A model generated the notes under the pieces. The model was not told the DNA's origin. It saw only the letters and a list, made by a program, of their open reading frames with translations, and searched no databases. DNA of 33,876 nt from an uncultured Clostridium sp. (GTDB lineage: Bacteria > Bacillota > Clostridia > TANB77 > CAG-508), in contig CANOWW010000019.1 in the NCBI GenBank assembly GCA_947571115.1, positions 1 through 33,876 of the forward strand, given 5' to 3'. This document shows, piece by piece, positions 1 to 7,843 of the stretch (positions within the stretch are counted from its first letter, which is position 1; every line of letters starts with the position of its first letter). The position numbers and the translations under genes are program-made.

Positions 1-2
1 CG

Positions 3-567
3 AATGGCGTAAGTGATTGGAAAGTGTTTTTGAAAGAAGAAAATGATGTGTATTTAATTTCCAGTGATTATGTGCCAAGTAATGGAATGACACTCACGAG
101 TGATGTAGCAAAAGTAGAGGAAAGTGATTATTGTGTAGCAGGGAATAATCGAGATGGATTAGTAAATTGGTTGAATGATACATCCATTTGGAGCAATTAT
201 GCGAGCGGATTGAGTGGAGCGACAGCTTACCGGAGGACCAAGTTTGGAACAGTTTTTGAGAGGATATAATCAACTTAAGGGAACAGAGTATTCCATTGAA
301 AAAGGAAATTTAAGTGAGTTGCATACATGGGGAAGTGCTACTGTTTATAATCCGCATCCTGCTATAAAGCTACATGATTGTTGGGGCTATTGGTTGGCGA
401 CTGCTGTGAATGAGGATGGAGTAAGTGTTTGGTTAGGTGATTGTGCAGGATGTGCTGTTACGAAGTTGAATATACACAACGGTGGAATTGGTATTCGTCC
501 TCTTGTGAAGTTGCCTACAAATGCAAAAATGAACTGGAATGGCACGGCTTGGGATTTGAGTGATTAA
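3..567 (+). pseudogene. C-terminal part of a large secreted/pilin-like protein, frameshifted and cut by the window edge
   Basis: The reading frame is open from the left edge (NGVSDWKVFLKEENDVYLIS...) and continues in another frame from about 228 to the stop at 565-567. One extra T at 227/228 splits it: removing it turns the sequence around 213-245 into a continuous SGATATGGPSLEQF segment, and the second half then reads on to GIRPLVKLPTNAK and WNGTAWDLSD. This W..V...D...YLI.SDY...GIRP.V.L...W.. pattern is what I associate with the C-terminal domain of large clostridial extracellular proteins, often with prepilin-type N-termini. That assignment is from memory and is not certain. The N-terminus lies outside the window. 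The lesion is either real decay or a sequencing error. The domain is probably extracellular. No catalytic motif is visible. Confidence 0.6.
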
Positions 568-570
568 GAT

Positions 571-691
571 GTAGGGGGCGATGCCCACATCGACACAGAA
601 AGAGCGAAAAACGTAGGGGGTCGGTCAAGACCGACCCGCGAACCAACACAGAAATTTTGACAAGTATTGTAGGGGCACGGGGTACCGTGCC
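571..691 (+). repeat. Three GTAGGGG hairpin repeat units
   Basis: Three short units each start with GTAGGGG and run into a small inverted repeat: 571-592 (CGATG, loop CCCA, CATCG), 613-640 (GGGTCGGTC, loop AA, GACCGACCC) and 669-691 (GGCACGG, loop GGTA, CCGTGCC). The stem sequences differ completely while the pairing and the GTAGGGG head are kept. ACACAGAAA follows units 1 and 2. This resembles dispersed intergenic hairpin repeats seen in many bacterial genomes. There is no coding potential. Confidence 0.75.
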
Positions 692-710
692 TTTGCTTGT
701 ACTCAATTAT

Positions 711-742
711 AAAAATAGAGATTGAAATTTATTCAATCTCTA
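711..742 (-). terminator. Rho-independent terminator of tmcAL
   Basis: A perfect 11-bp stem (716-726 with 732-742, loop ATTTA) is followed on the minus strand by a run of five U (A711-A715 on the plus strand). The ascending arm includes the last codons and stop of the minus-strand gene, so the terminator overlaps the coding end. Confidence 0.8.
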
Positions 743-1958
743 CTATTTTATGGGTATAATCTAAATTGGCGATTGGGTTATTTTGATAACCCAAAGTGTA
801 AATATTGGTTGCCAGAATATCTTTTGCTAGCATATTTTGCAAACGAATATCAGGCGTATTTTCCATAAATTTTTTCACAGAAATAATCACATGCGTTTTC
901 GGATTTTGTTTGGCAATGGCTGACACGATTTTTTTACCATGTTTATTAAAACCAAGAATGCGCACATAAGGGACGATTTTTCGCGAATTATTCATGTCTT
1001 TTTGCGAAATATTCAAAAGTGCGTACAGCAAAATACGTTGAATTCTGGAATGCGTAAAACGTTTTGACTTGATATTTTCAATTAATTCGTCTAAATGGTT
1101 GTAATTATTAGCAGCCATTTTTATTTTATTTTCGAGCCCCTCCGAAACATCTGGCAAAGCAGCAATTTCCGAAAGTGTCATGCGACGAAGTGCATAAATA
1201 ATTTCTTTTTCAAAAACAGCCAAACTAGAAATAATTTTGCCCTCTTGAATTTGAGTTTCCAGCAATTCATAAGTTTCAAAAGGAACTAAAGTGTGAATAT
1301 TTTTATTTTTTTGAATCAAAGTTCGGATAGCTGTACTACTTGCAATTCCTTTTTTTATGGTAGTCGAGTTATGCTCGCTATATTCGCGTTTTATGGTAAT
1401 CGGCTTAATCGGACTTTTATATTTTTTGAGTGCTTTTAAATATTCAATTCCTAAAATATTATTCGGGCTATTCAAAGCCTGTTTATGTCTCGGACTATTT
1501 CCCAAAAACTGCATAAGAGCAGTTTCGCGTGCTTTGGGATAGGAAATTCCAGTTTTGACGTATTGGTTAATCAGCAAAGACAATTCTTTTGGCTCCTTGT
1601 ACAAAAGATTTGCCAAGTCGTTAAGCGGAGAAATTTCGCCAAGTTCGCTTCCAAAAGAAAGGTAGTCTACAATGCCAAGACTATTCAAAATTTTGATGGC
1701 GCCTTCTGCAAAATTTTCGGCACTGGATATAGCATAAATCGTTGGCAATTCAATAACGATATCAAAACCAGCTTTGAGAGCCATTTCAGCTTTGGTCCAT
1801 TTGTCAACAATGGAAGTATCGCCGCGTTGCACAAAATTGCCAGTAATAATGGCAATGGAAAAATCAGCTTTTGTTAATTGTTTGGAATAAGCAAGGTGTT
1901 TCAAGTGTCCATTGTGAAAAGGGTTATATTCAGATATCACTGCTAAAATTCCGCTCAT
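729..1958 (-). CDS. tmcAL: tRNA(Met) cytidine acetate ligase (TmcAL/YlbM)
   Basis: The family uses ATP and acetate to make N4-acetylcytidine at the wobble base of elongator tRNA(Met) in the cytoplasm. The N-terminus carries the nucleotidyltransferase-fold signature EYNPFHNGH (residues 10-18, HxGH motif), then an ITGNFVQRGD segment and GFDIVIELPT, all typical of YlbM. At 409 residues the length fits the family (about 400). I chose the ATG at 1958 over an upstream in-frame start because AGGTGG lies about 9 nt before it and the protein then begins MSGILAVISEYNPF. The gene is divergent from rnhA, so it has its own promoter in the shared 80-bp gap, and it ends in a terminator. The identification is firm. 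Substrate details come from the B. subtilis family member. Confidence 0.92.
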   Translation of the reverse strand: MSGILAVISEYNPFHNGHLKHLAYSKQLTKADFSIAIITGNFVQRGDTSIVDKWTKAEMALKAGFDIVIELPTIYAISSAENFAEGAIKILNSLGIVDYLSFGSELGEISPLNDLANLLYKEPKELSLLINQYVKTGISYPKARETALMQFLGNSPRHKQALNSPNNILGIEYLKALKKYKSPIKPITIKREYSEHNSTTIKKGIASSTAIRTLIQKNKNIHTLVPFETYELLETQIQEGKIISSLAVFEKEIIYALRRMTLSEIAALPDVSEGLENKIKMAANNYNHLDELIENIKSKRFTHSRIQRILLYALLNISQKDMNNSRKIVPYVRILGFNKHGKKIVSAIAKQNPKTHVIISVKKFMENTPDIRLQNMLAKDILATNIYTLGYQNNPIANLDYTHKIVEIE

Positions 1959-1975
1959 AAAAATTTCACCACCTA

Positions 1976-2004
1976 TTGAAAAATTCAAGTTTTCTTGATA
2001 TAAT
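1976..2004 (+). promoter_or_regulatory. Sigma-A promoter of rnhA
   Basis: TTGAAA (1976-1981), a 17-bp spacer and TATAAT (1999-2004) lie 33 bp before the rnhA start, in the divergent gap with tmcAL. AAAGGGAAGAG before the ATG is the ribosome binding site. Confidence 0.8.
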
Positions 2005-2037
2005 ATATCACAAATAATAAAAAAAGGGAAGAGTTTT

Positions 2038-2496
2038 ATGAAAAAAGTAACAATCTATACAGATGGCGCGTGTTCAGGCAATCCGGGACCCGGTGGTTGG
2101 GGCGCAGTTTTGATTTGCGATGGCGTACAAAAGGAAATTTCAGGTGCGCAAAAGGATACAACCAATAATATTATGGAGATAACAGCAGTTTTAGAGGCAC
2201 TAAAATTGCTAAAATTTGAGTGCGAAGTCGAAGTTTATAGTGATAGTGCGTATGTGGTCAATGCGTTTAATCAGAAATGGCTGGAGAATTGGCAAAAAAA
2301 TCATTGGAAAACGAGTTCCAAAGAGCCAGTGAAAAATCGTGAATTATGGGAAGAATTGTATGATTTGACGCAAAAGCACAACACGACTTTTATCAAAGTC
2401 AAGGGGCACAGCGACAATGAATTAAATAATCGTTGTGATTACTTAGCAACCAGCGCTATTAAGTCAGTTGTACGAAACGGAGTGAGTTACAAATGA
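2038..2496 (+). CDS. rnhA: Ribonuclease HI
   Basis: This endonuclease cuts the RNA strand of RNA-DNA hybrids, removing R-loops and Okazaki primers. The 152-residue length matches bacterial RNase HI (E. coli 155). The start [19 protein letters not shown] is diagnostic. The four acidic metal ligands are visible: Asp9, Glu47 (NNIMEITA), Asp69 (YSDSAY) and Asp134 (NNRCD), with the catalytic-loop histidine at His124 (VKGHSDN). The [20 protein letters not shown] stretch is the basic 'handle' region that helps hybrid binding, so it is the classical HI type with handle. It is single-gene, with its own promoter and a hairpin downstream. Confidence 0.97.
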   Translation: MKKVTIYTDGACSGNPGPGGWGAVLICDGVQKEISGAQKDTTNNIMEITAVLEALKLLKFECEVEVYSDSAYVVNAFNQKWLENWQKNHWKTSSKEPVKNRELWEELYDLTQKHNTTFIKVKGHSDNELNNRCDYLATSAIKSVVRNGVSYK

Positions 2497-2498
2497 CT

Positions 2499-2528
2499 TA
2501 GTTAATATTTTTGAAAAAATATTAACTA
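2499..2528 (+). terminator. AT-rich hairpin after rnhA
   Basis: A perfect 13-bp stem (2499-2511 with 2516-2528, loop TGAA) begins just after the rnhA stop. It is AT-rich and followed only by CTTTATAAAA, so it would be a weak terminator, and the next gene could receive read-through transcripts. Confidence 0.5.
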
Positions 2529-2561
2529 CTTTATAAAAATTTGAAAGAAGGAGGAAATAAA

Positions 2562-2930
2562 ATGAGTGAAAACAATTTGCTAGAAATACCAGAAAAAATT
2601 AATCAAGTAATACAAGAATTTATAAAAAGTGTTCATGAAATTTTAGGAGATAGAGTGAAAAAAATCATTTTATATGGTTCTTATGCAAGGGGCGATTATA
2701 GAGAAAATTCCGATATTGATATCATGATTTTGACAGATTTGTCAGATGAAGAAATGGAAGAATATCGTACTAAGATAGTAGATTGTGCTTATGATTTAGA
2801 GTATGATAATCATTTTTCTTTTGATTTGTCTCCTGTGATAAAAAATATTGATACCTTTAATTATTGGCTAGATACATTACCATTTTATATGAATGTGCAA
2901 AAGGAAGGAGTGATTTTAAGTGAGTCCTAA
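2562..2930 (+). CDS. MNT-type nucleotidyltransferase, likely antitoxin of an MNT/HEPN pair (copy 1)
   Basis: A minimal nucleotidyltransferase of 122 residues with the exact GSx10DxD active-site motif (GSYARGDYRENSDID). In the characterised HepT/MntA systems such proteins adenylylate and so silence the HEPN ribonuclease encoded beside them. The start at 2562 follows AAGGAGGAAATAAA. An in-frame TTG 21 nt upstream is less likely because the Shine-Dalgarno sequence falls inside it. The gene overlaps the HEPN gene by 11 nt, the usual layout of the pair. A diverged paralogue sits at 30891-31254. Here the MNT is intact and the HEPN partner is damaged, the reverse of that copy. The fold and motif are clear; the antitoxin role is inferred from family and neighbour. 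Confidence 0.85.
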   Translation: MSENNLLEIPEKINQVIQEFIKSVHEILGDRVKKIILYGSYARGDYRENSDIDIMILTDLSDEEMEEYRTKIVDCAYDLEYDNHFSFDLSPVIKNIDTFNYWLDTLPFYMNVQKEGVILSES

Positions 2931-3282
2931 AATATCGAAAGAGTTAGCCAAACATAGATTAGAGCAAGCCAAAGAAGATTTAGTGGCAGCTAAGATGTTA
3001 TATAATGGAGAATTATATAAATCAGCAAATAACAGAGCCTACTATGGTATATTTCATAGCATAAAATCAGTTTTGGCATTAGAACCAATTGATTTTAAAA
3101 GACATAAAGATGTGTTAGGTTATTTTAATAAAAACTATATCAATACAGAAATTTTTCCTAGAAAAATGGAAGAAAAATCATAGATGCAAGTAATATAAGA
3201 GAAGACGCTAGAGCAAATTCAAACGGCAGAAAAATTAATAAGTTTAGTTGAAAAGTATATTTTAAATTTTGATAAAAAATGA
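2920..3282 (+). pseudogene. HEPN-domain protein (toxin partner, copy 1), broken in its C-terminal half
   Basis: The GTG start at 2920 follows GGAAGGAG and overlaps the MNT gene. The first 80 residues match the intact copy at 31232 at about 62 of 80 positions, including NNRAYYGIFHSIK, which carries the Arg...His pair typical of HEPN nucleases. The frame then stops at 3183. Relative to copy 2 there are two lesions. One A appears lost from the A-run at 3173-3177, so the continuation IIDASNIRED sits in the next frame. A deletion near 3207-3211 then removes the conserved DYDD segment and restores the original frame, where EQIQTAEKLI...EKYI ends at TGA 3280-3282. The expressed product would be 87 residues, lacking the last helices. 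It is probably inactive, though an 87-residue remnant could still be made. Confidence 0.8.
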
Positions 3283-3307
3283 ACTATTAAAGATTCTTTA
3301 ATAGTTC
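3281..3307 (+). terminator. 12-bp hairpin between the HEPN remnant and the permease gene
   Basis: A perfect stem, 3281-3292 with 3296-3307 (loop ATT), lies at the end of the HEPN remnant and 15 nt before the permease start. There is no U-run after it on the plus strand (AAAAAGG follows), while on the minus strand it would be followed by ATTTTTTATC. It may be a weak terminator or simply a structured 5' leader. Confidence 0.4.
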
Positions 3308-3322
3308 AAAAAGGAGAATAAA

Positions 3323-4180
3323 ATGGATTTTTTAAATAACTGGGTTTTGTATGTCATCTTATATATTGTTTTTATAACGATATTTACACAAGCCTACAAA
3401 GTGTCAACTAGAACATTAACAAAAGCAGGAGCTTTAACTGTTTTGTTGGAAGGAATTGGAGCTATAACGGGTTTGCTCATTTGTCCCTTTTTTGAAATGA
3501 AATTTCCAAGTGATCCCAAAATTTATCTTTTTTTAGGAATATCAATTGTTTTTTATGCGATTTCGGATAGAATTAATACGACTGTCAGAAGTGGGATTGA
3601 GGCATCTACATTTAGTATGCTTGACCAGTTATCGACCACTTTTATGATATTTGCAGGACTAATTTTTTTAAAAGAAGAATTTATTTTACATAAATTTATA
3701 GGAGCAATGCTGATTATTTTTAGTAATGTTTTTATCTTTTATAAAAAAGGAGAATTCAAGTTCAATCGTTATATTGGGCTAGCTGTGTTAGCTAATATTT
3801 CTATTACAGTAGCCATATTTTTAGATGTTAATATTTCAGATAATTTTAATTTGCCATTTTATGCGGCACTTACTCTAGGAGGACCTGCCATTTTAGTGTG
3901 GATATTGGAAAGAATAAAAATTTCGGATGTTAAAAACGAATTTAAAAATGTCAATAAAAAAGCAATGCTGATTACTGGAATAACGTGGCCGTTAGCAATT
4001 GTAGCAAGTTTGAGAGCATATCAATTGCAAAATGTAAGTATTGTTGCACCAATTTGTAGTTTAAAAGTCATTTCCAATATTATTGTTGGTTATTTGTTTT
4101 TGAAGGAAAGAGGTAATTTGGTAAAGAAAATCATCGCAGCAATTTTGATTGTGGTTAGTATTGTATTGATTAAAATATAG
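3323..4180 (+). CDS. DMT-superfamily (EamA-like) membrane permease
   Basis: A 285-residue, very hydrophobic protein with about ten predicted membrane segments in two similar halves, the size and pattern of drug/metabolite (EamA-type) transporters. Segments start at residue 8 and run to the last residue, for example VLYVILYIVFITIFTQAY at the N-terminus, FMIFAGLIFLKEEF near residue 110, and VISNIIVGYLFLKER near the end. The two 'FLKEE/FLKER' loops in equivalent places are the usual EamA half-repeat signature. The start has AAAAAGGAG 8-10 nt upstream. It appears monocistronic inside an accessory patch with no enzyme nearby to suggest a substrate. The substrate cannot be told from sequence. Confidence 0.75.
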   Translation: MDFLNNWVLYVILYIVFITIFTQAYKVSTRTLTKAGALTVLLEGIGAITGLLICPFFEMKFPSDPKIYLFLGISIVFYAISDRINTTVRSGIEASTFSMLDQLSTTFMIFAGLIFLKEEFILHKFIGAMLIIFSNVFIFYKKGEFKFNRYIGLAVLANISITVAIFLDVNISDNFNLPFYAALTLGGPAILVWILERIKISDVKNEFKNVNKKAMLITGITWPLAIVASLRAYQLQNVSIVAPICSLKVISNIIVGYLFLKERGNLVKKIIAAILIVVSIVLIKI

Positions 4181-4185
4181 AAAAC

Positions 4186-4204
4186 AAATACCCACGGGGG
4201 GTAT
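4186..4204 (+). repeat. ATACCC...GGGTAT short palindromic element (copy 1)
   Basis: AAATACCCACGGGGGGTAT forms ATACCC/GGGTAT arms around ACGGG. A close relative, AAATACCCCCGGGGGGGG, lies at 6665-6682 between queA and tgt. Both sit directly after a stop codon and before the next ribosome binding site, as G/C tracts in an otherwise AT-rich sequence. Confidence 0.5.
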
Positions 4205-4220
4205 ATATAAAGGAGAAAAA

Positions 4221-4268
4221 ATGTTACTTTATAAATTAGATTTTGATTATGGTCGTCTTGAAATTTAA
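4221..4268 (+). CDS. Possible 15-residue ORF or gene remnant
   Basis: ATG at 4221 follows AAAGGAGAAAAA and reads MLLYKLDFDYGRLEI before TAA. The ribosome binding site is strong for such a short frame. Two readings fit: the first codons of a lost gene (the peptide looks like the start of a folded protein rather than a leader) or a small translated peptide. It has no run of one amino acid that would suggest an attenuation leader, and no terminator-like hairpin follows closely. Unrecognised. Confidence 0.3.
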   Translation: MLLYKLDFDYGRLEI

Positions 4269-4312
4269 CTTTTTTATAATCGATTAAAAATAGGATAAAA
4301 GGAGTTAAATTT

Positions 4313-4987
4313 ATGAAAATATCAATTGAAAATGAAATATTGGAAACATATCCTCAATATAAAATGGGGCTTATAAAAATAAGTGTAGAAAATAAAAATT
4401 GGGAAAAATTGCAATCGTTAGTTAAATATGAAAAATCGATTGCAGATGAAGAATTGATTGAGAAGGAATGGATGAAGATTTTTTATGATATGCATGCTAG
4501 CAAGCGTAGACTTCCCTCAGTTGTTGCATTGTGGAGTATAATTGACCGTTTTGGAGCACTAAAACCAATTAACTATTTTGTGGATGCATATAATTATATT
4601 TCTGTGAAACATGGAATTCCTATGGGGGGATATGATTTGCAAAAATTGCCATATCCAGAGTTAACTTTGCAACACGTTGTACAGGGTGGAAAGAAATTTG
4701 AGCCAATGGGACTTTCTGGACAGTTAGAGAAATTGAAAGATACAGCTGAAATATGTTATTATTGTGGCGATATACCAGTTTGTCGCTATTGGAACCACAA
4801 AGATAGTGAAATTACTAAAATTGATGTGGATACTTCTGAAGTGCTGATTATGTTTGACACAGTTGGAGGTTTGTTAGAGTTGAAAAATGCCATGAAGGAA
4901 TTGGTAGAAATCATACAATTAACATCTAATGTGATAGAATTAAAGACGGAAATATTGAGTAAAGAAAAGTTAGATTGTGAAATATAG
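4313..4987 (+). CDS. B3/B4 tRNA-binding domain protein
   Basis: A 224-residue cytoplasmic protein whose central and C-terminal parts follow the B3/B4 domain found in the beta subunit of phenylalanyl-tRNA synthetase and in free-standing proteins: RLPSVVALWSIIDRF, then PINYFVDAYNYISVKHGIPMGGYDLQKL (about 78-111), then ICYYCGDIPVCRYWNHKDSEITKID (about 147-171). Free-standing members are thought to bind or edit tRNA or amino acids, but the reaction is not established, so I give no precise function. The start has AAAGGAGTTAAATTT upstream. The coaE ATG lies 13 nt after its stop, so the two may be co-transcribed. TATAAT at 4275-4280 may be a -10 box, though no good -35 was found. Confidence 0.75.
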   Translation: MKISIENEILETYPQYKMGLIKISVENKNWEKLQSLVKYEKSIADEELIEKEWMKIFYDMHASKRRLPSVVALWSIIDRFGALKPINYFVDAYNYISVKHGIPMGGYDLQKLPYPELTLQHVVQGGKKFEPMGLSGQLEKLKDTAEICYYCGDIPVCRYWNHKDSEITKIDVDTSEVLIMFDTVGGLLELKNAMKELVEIIQLTSNVIELKTEILSKEKLDCEI

Positions 4988-5000
4988 GATAGGAGTGAAT

Positions 5001-5618
5001 ATGAAAGTCATTGGGATAACGGGCTCGTCTGGTTCGGGGAAGACAACAATTAGTGAGTTATTGGGGAAAAAGCCAGATGTAAAAGTGATAAATGCGGATA
5101 AAATGGCGAAAAGTTTGACAAATGTGGAAACAGAATATTTTTCAGAAATAAAAGAAGCATTTCAAAAAGACAACATTCTTTTGGAAAATGGCGATTTGAA
5201 CAGAGCCAAGCTAGCGGATTTAATTTATCATGATAAAGCAAATCTAGAAAAATTAAATCAAATTACGTTTAAGCATTTGCTTCCGAAAATTGCGCAGGAA
5301 ATACAAAATGTGGATGAAACGATAAAGCTAATTGTGATTGATGCGCCATTGCTATTTGAGGCGAAGTTGGACAAATTTTGCGATGTGACGATTGCAGTCC
5401 AAGCAATGCAAGATGTGAAAATCCGAAGAATTTGCGAGCGTGATAAAATTCCAGAAAAGGTGGCTAAAGAACGCTTAAAAATTCAAAAAACGAATGAATT
5501 TTATAGACAAAATGCAGATTATGTGATTGAAAATGGCGAAAATACAAGCCTCGAAACTTTGCAACAAGAAGTAAACGTGATACTAGAAAAAGTTGCCATT
5601 GGAGGAAAAATTTGTTAA
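5001..5618 (+). CDS. coaE: Dephospho-CoA kinase
   Basis: Catalyses the last step of coenzyme A synthesis, ATP-dependent phosphorylation of the 3'-OH of dephospho-CoA, in the cytoplasm. The P-loop GSSGSGKTT is at residues 8-16. The nucleotide/substrate segments [27 protein letters not shown] (family D.PLLFE) and a lid-like [18 protein letters not shown] follow. Length 205 residues, normal for the family. The ATG at 5001 is preferred over the in-frame ATG at 4977 because TAGGAG precedes it and the P-loop then starts at the usual distance. It is followed after 25 nt by queA. Confidence 0.95.
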   Translation: MKVIGITGSSGSGKTTISELLGKKPDVKVINADKMAKSLTNVETEYFSEIKEAFQKDNILLENGDLNRAKLADLIYHDKANLEKLNQITFKHLLPKIAQEIQNVDETIKLIVIDAPLLFEAKLDKFCDVTIAVQAMQDVKIRRICERDKIPEKVAKERLKIQKTNEFYRQNADYVIENGENTSLETLQQEVNVILEKVAIGGKIC

Positions 5619-5643
5619 AATAGAAAGTAAGAAAGGAACCAAA

Positions 5644-6666
5644 ATGAAAGTATCGGAATTTAGATTTGAGTTGCCGGAAGAGCTTATTGCACAGCATCCA
5701 TATGATAAGCGTGACGAGGCACGTTTGATGGTGCTTGATAAAAAAGCGCAAAAAATGGAGCACAAAATTTTTAAAAATGTAATTGATTATTTGGAACCGG
5801 GAGATTGCTTAGTAATCAATAATACCAAGGTTTTGCCGGCGCGTTTATATGGCAAAAAGGAAACGGGTGCGAATGTAGAATTTTTGCTTTTGAAAAGGAT
5901 AGAAGGCGATTTTTGGGAAGCTATGGTGCGTCCGGGAAATAAGCTAAAACCGGGCACAAAAGTGACTTTTGGAGAGGGCATTTTGAAGGCGGAAATTTTG
6001 GAAGTTTTGGATGGCGGAAATCGAAAAGTAAAGTTTGTATATCAGGGGATTTTTAACGAGATTTTGGACCAAATTGGTTTGATGCCACTGCCACCTTACA
6101 TCAAGGAAACATTGAAAGAAAAGGATAAATATCAGACAGTTTATGCGAAACATGATGGCTCAAGCGCTGCGCCAACAGCGGGTTTGCATTTTACACAAGA
6201 ATTGTTGGAGCAAATCAAGCAAAAGGGTGTACAAATCGCCAATGTGACGTTGCATGTTGGGATTGGTACATTTCGCCCAGTAAAAGTGGAAAATATTGAG
6301 GAGCATAACATGCATTCGGAGCATTATTACATCAAGCAAGAAGATGCAGAAAAAATCAATACCGCCAAGAAAAATGGGCATAAAGTGGTGGCGGTTGGGA
6401 CAACTTCGTGTCGTGTGCTAGAGTCTGTTGCGGATGAAAACGGATTTGTGAGAGAAACAGAAGGCGATACTGATATTTTTATTTATCCGGGCTATCAGTT
6501 TAAATGCATCGACCGCTTGATAACGAATTTTCATTTGCCAGAGTCAACGCTGATTATGCTTGTTTCGAGTTTGGCTGGAAAAGATTTTGTGATGCAGGCT
6601 TACGAGGAAGCGGTGCGAGAAAGATATCAATTTTTTAGTTTCGGTGATGCGATGTTGATTTTATAA
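5644..6666 (+). CDS. queA: S-adenosylmethionine:tRNA ribosyltransferase-isomerase
   Basis: Transfers and isomerises the ribosyl part of SAM onto preQ1-tRNA to make epoxyqueuosine, the step after tgt in queuosine synthesis; tgt follows directly. The 340 residues show family landmarks: [12 protein letters not shown] at the start, [59 protein letters not shown], and [11 protein letters not shown] at the end. The start at 5644 gives the standard [12 protein letters not shown]-terminus with AAAGGAA upstream; the longer in-frame start at 5593 would overlap coaE. Typical queA-tgt order for Firmicutes. Confidence 0.97.
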   Translation: MKVSEFRFELPEELIAQHPYDKRDEARLMVLDKKAQKMEHKIFKNVIDYLEPGDCLVINNTKVLPARLYGKKETGANVEFLLLKRIEGDFWEAMVRPGNKLKPGTKVTFGEGILKAEILEVLDGGNRKVKFVYQGIFNEILDQIGLMPLPPYIKETLKEKDKYQTVYAKHDGSSAAPTAGLHFTQELLEQIKQKGVQIANVTLHVGIGTFRPVKVENIEEHNMHSEHYYIKQEDAEKINTAKKNGHKVVAVGTTSCRVLESVADENGFVRETEGDTDIFIYPGYQFKCIDRLITNFHLPESTLIMLVSSLAGKDFVMQAYEEAVRERYQFFSFGDAMLIL

Positions 6667-6682
6667 ATACCCCCGGGGGGGG
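6665..6682 (+). repeat. CCCCCGGGGG short palindromic element (copy 2)
   Basis: AAATACCCCCGGGGGGGG overlaps the queA stop and precedes the tgt ribosome binding site (ATAGGAGGGG). It is related to the element at 4186-4204. Long G/C tracts are unusual in this AT-rich DNA. The function is unknown. Confidence 0.45.
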
Positions 6683-6694
6683 ATCTGGAAATAG

Positions 6695-7828
<1,134 letters not shown>

Positions 7829-7843
7829 GAATAGGAGGAAACT

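Noticed and set aside
571..691. A small CRISPR-like array
   Set aside because: Only three units at uneven distances (42 and 56 nt), the conserved part is just GTAGGGG, and no cas genes are near.
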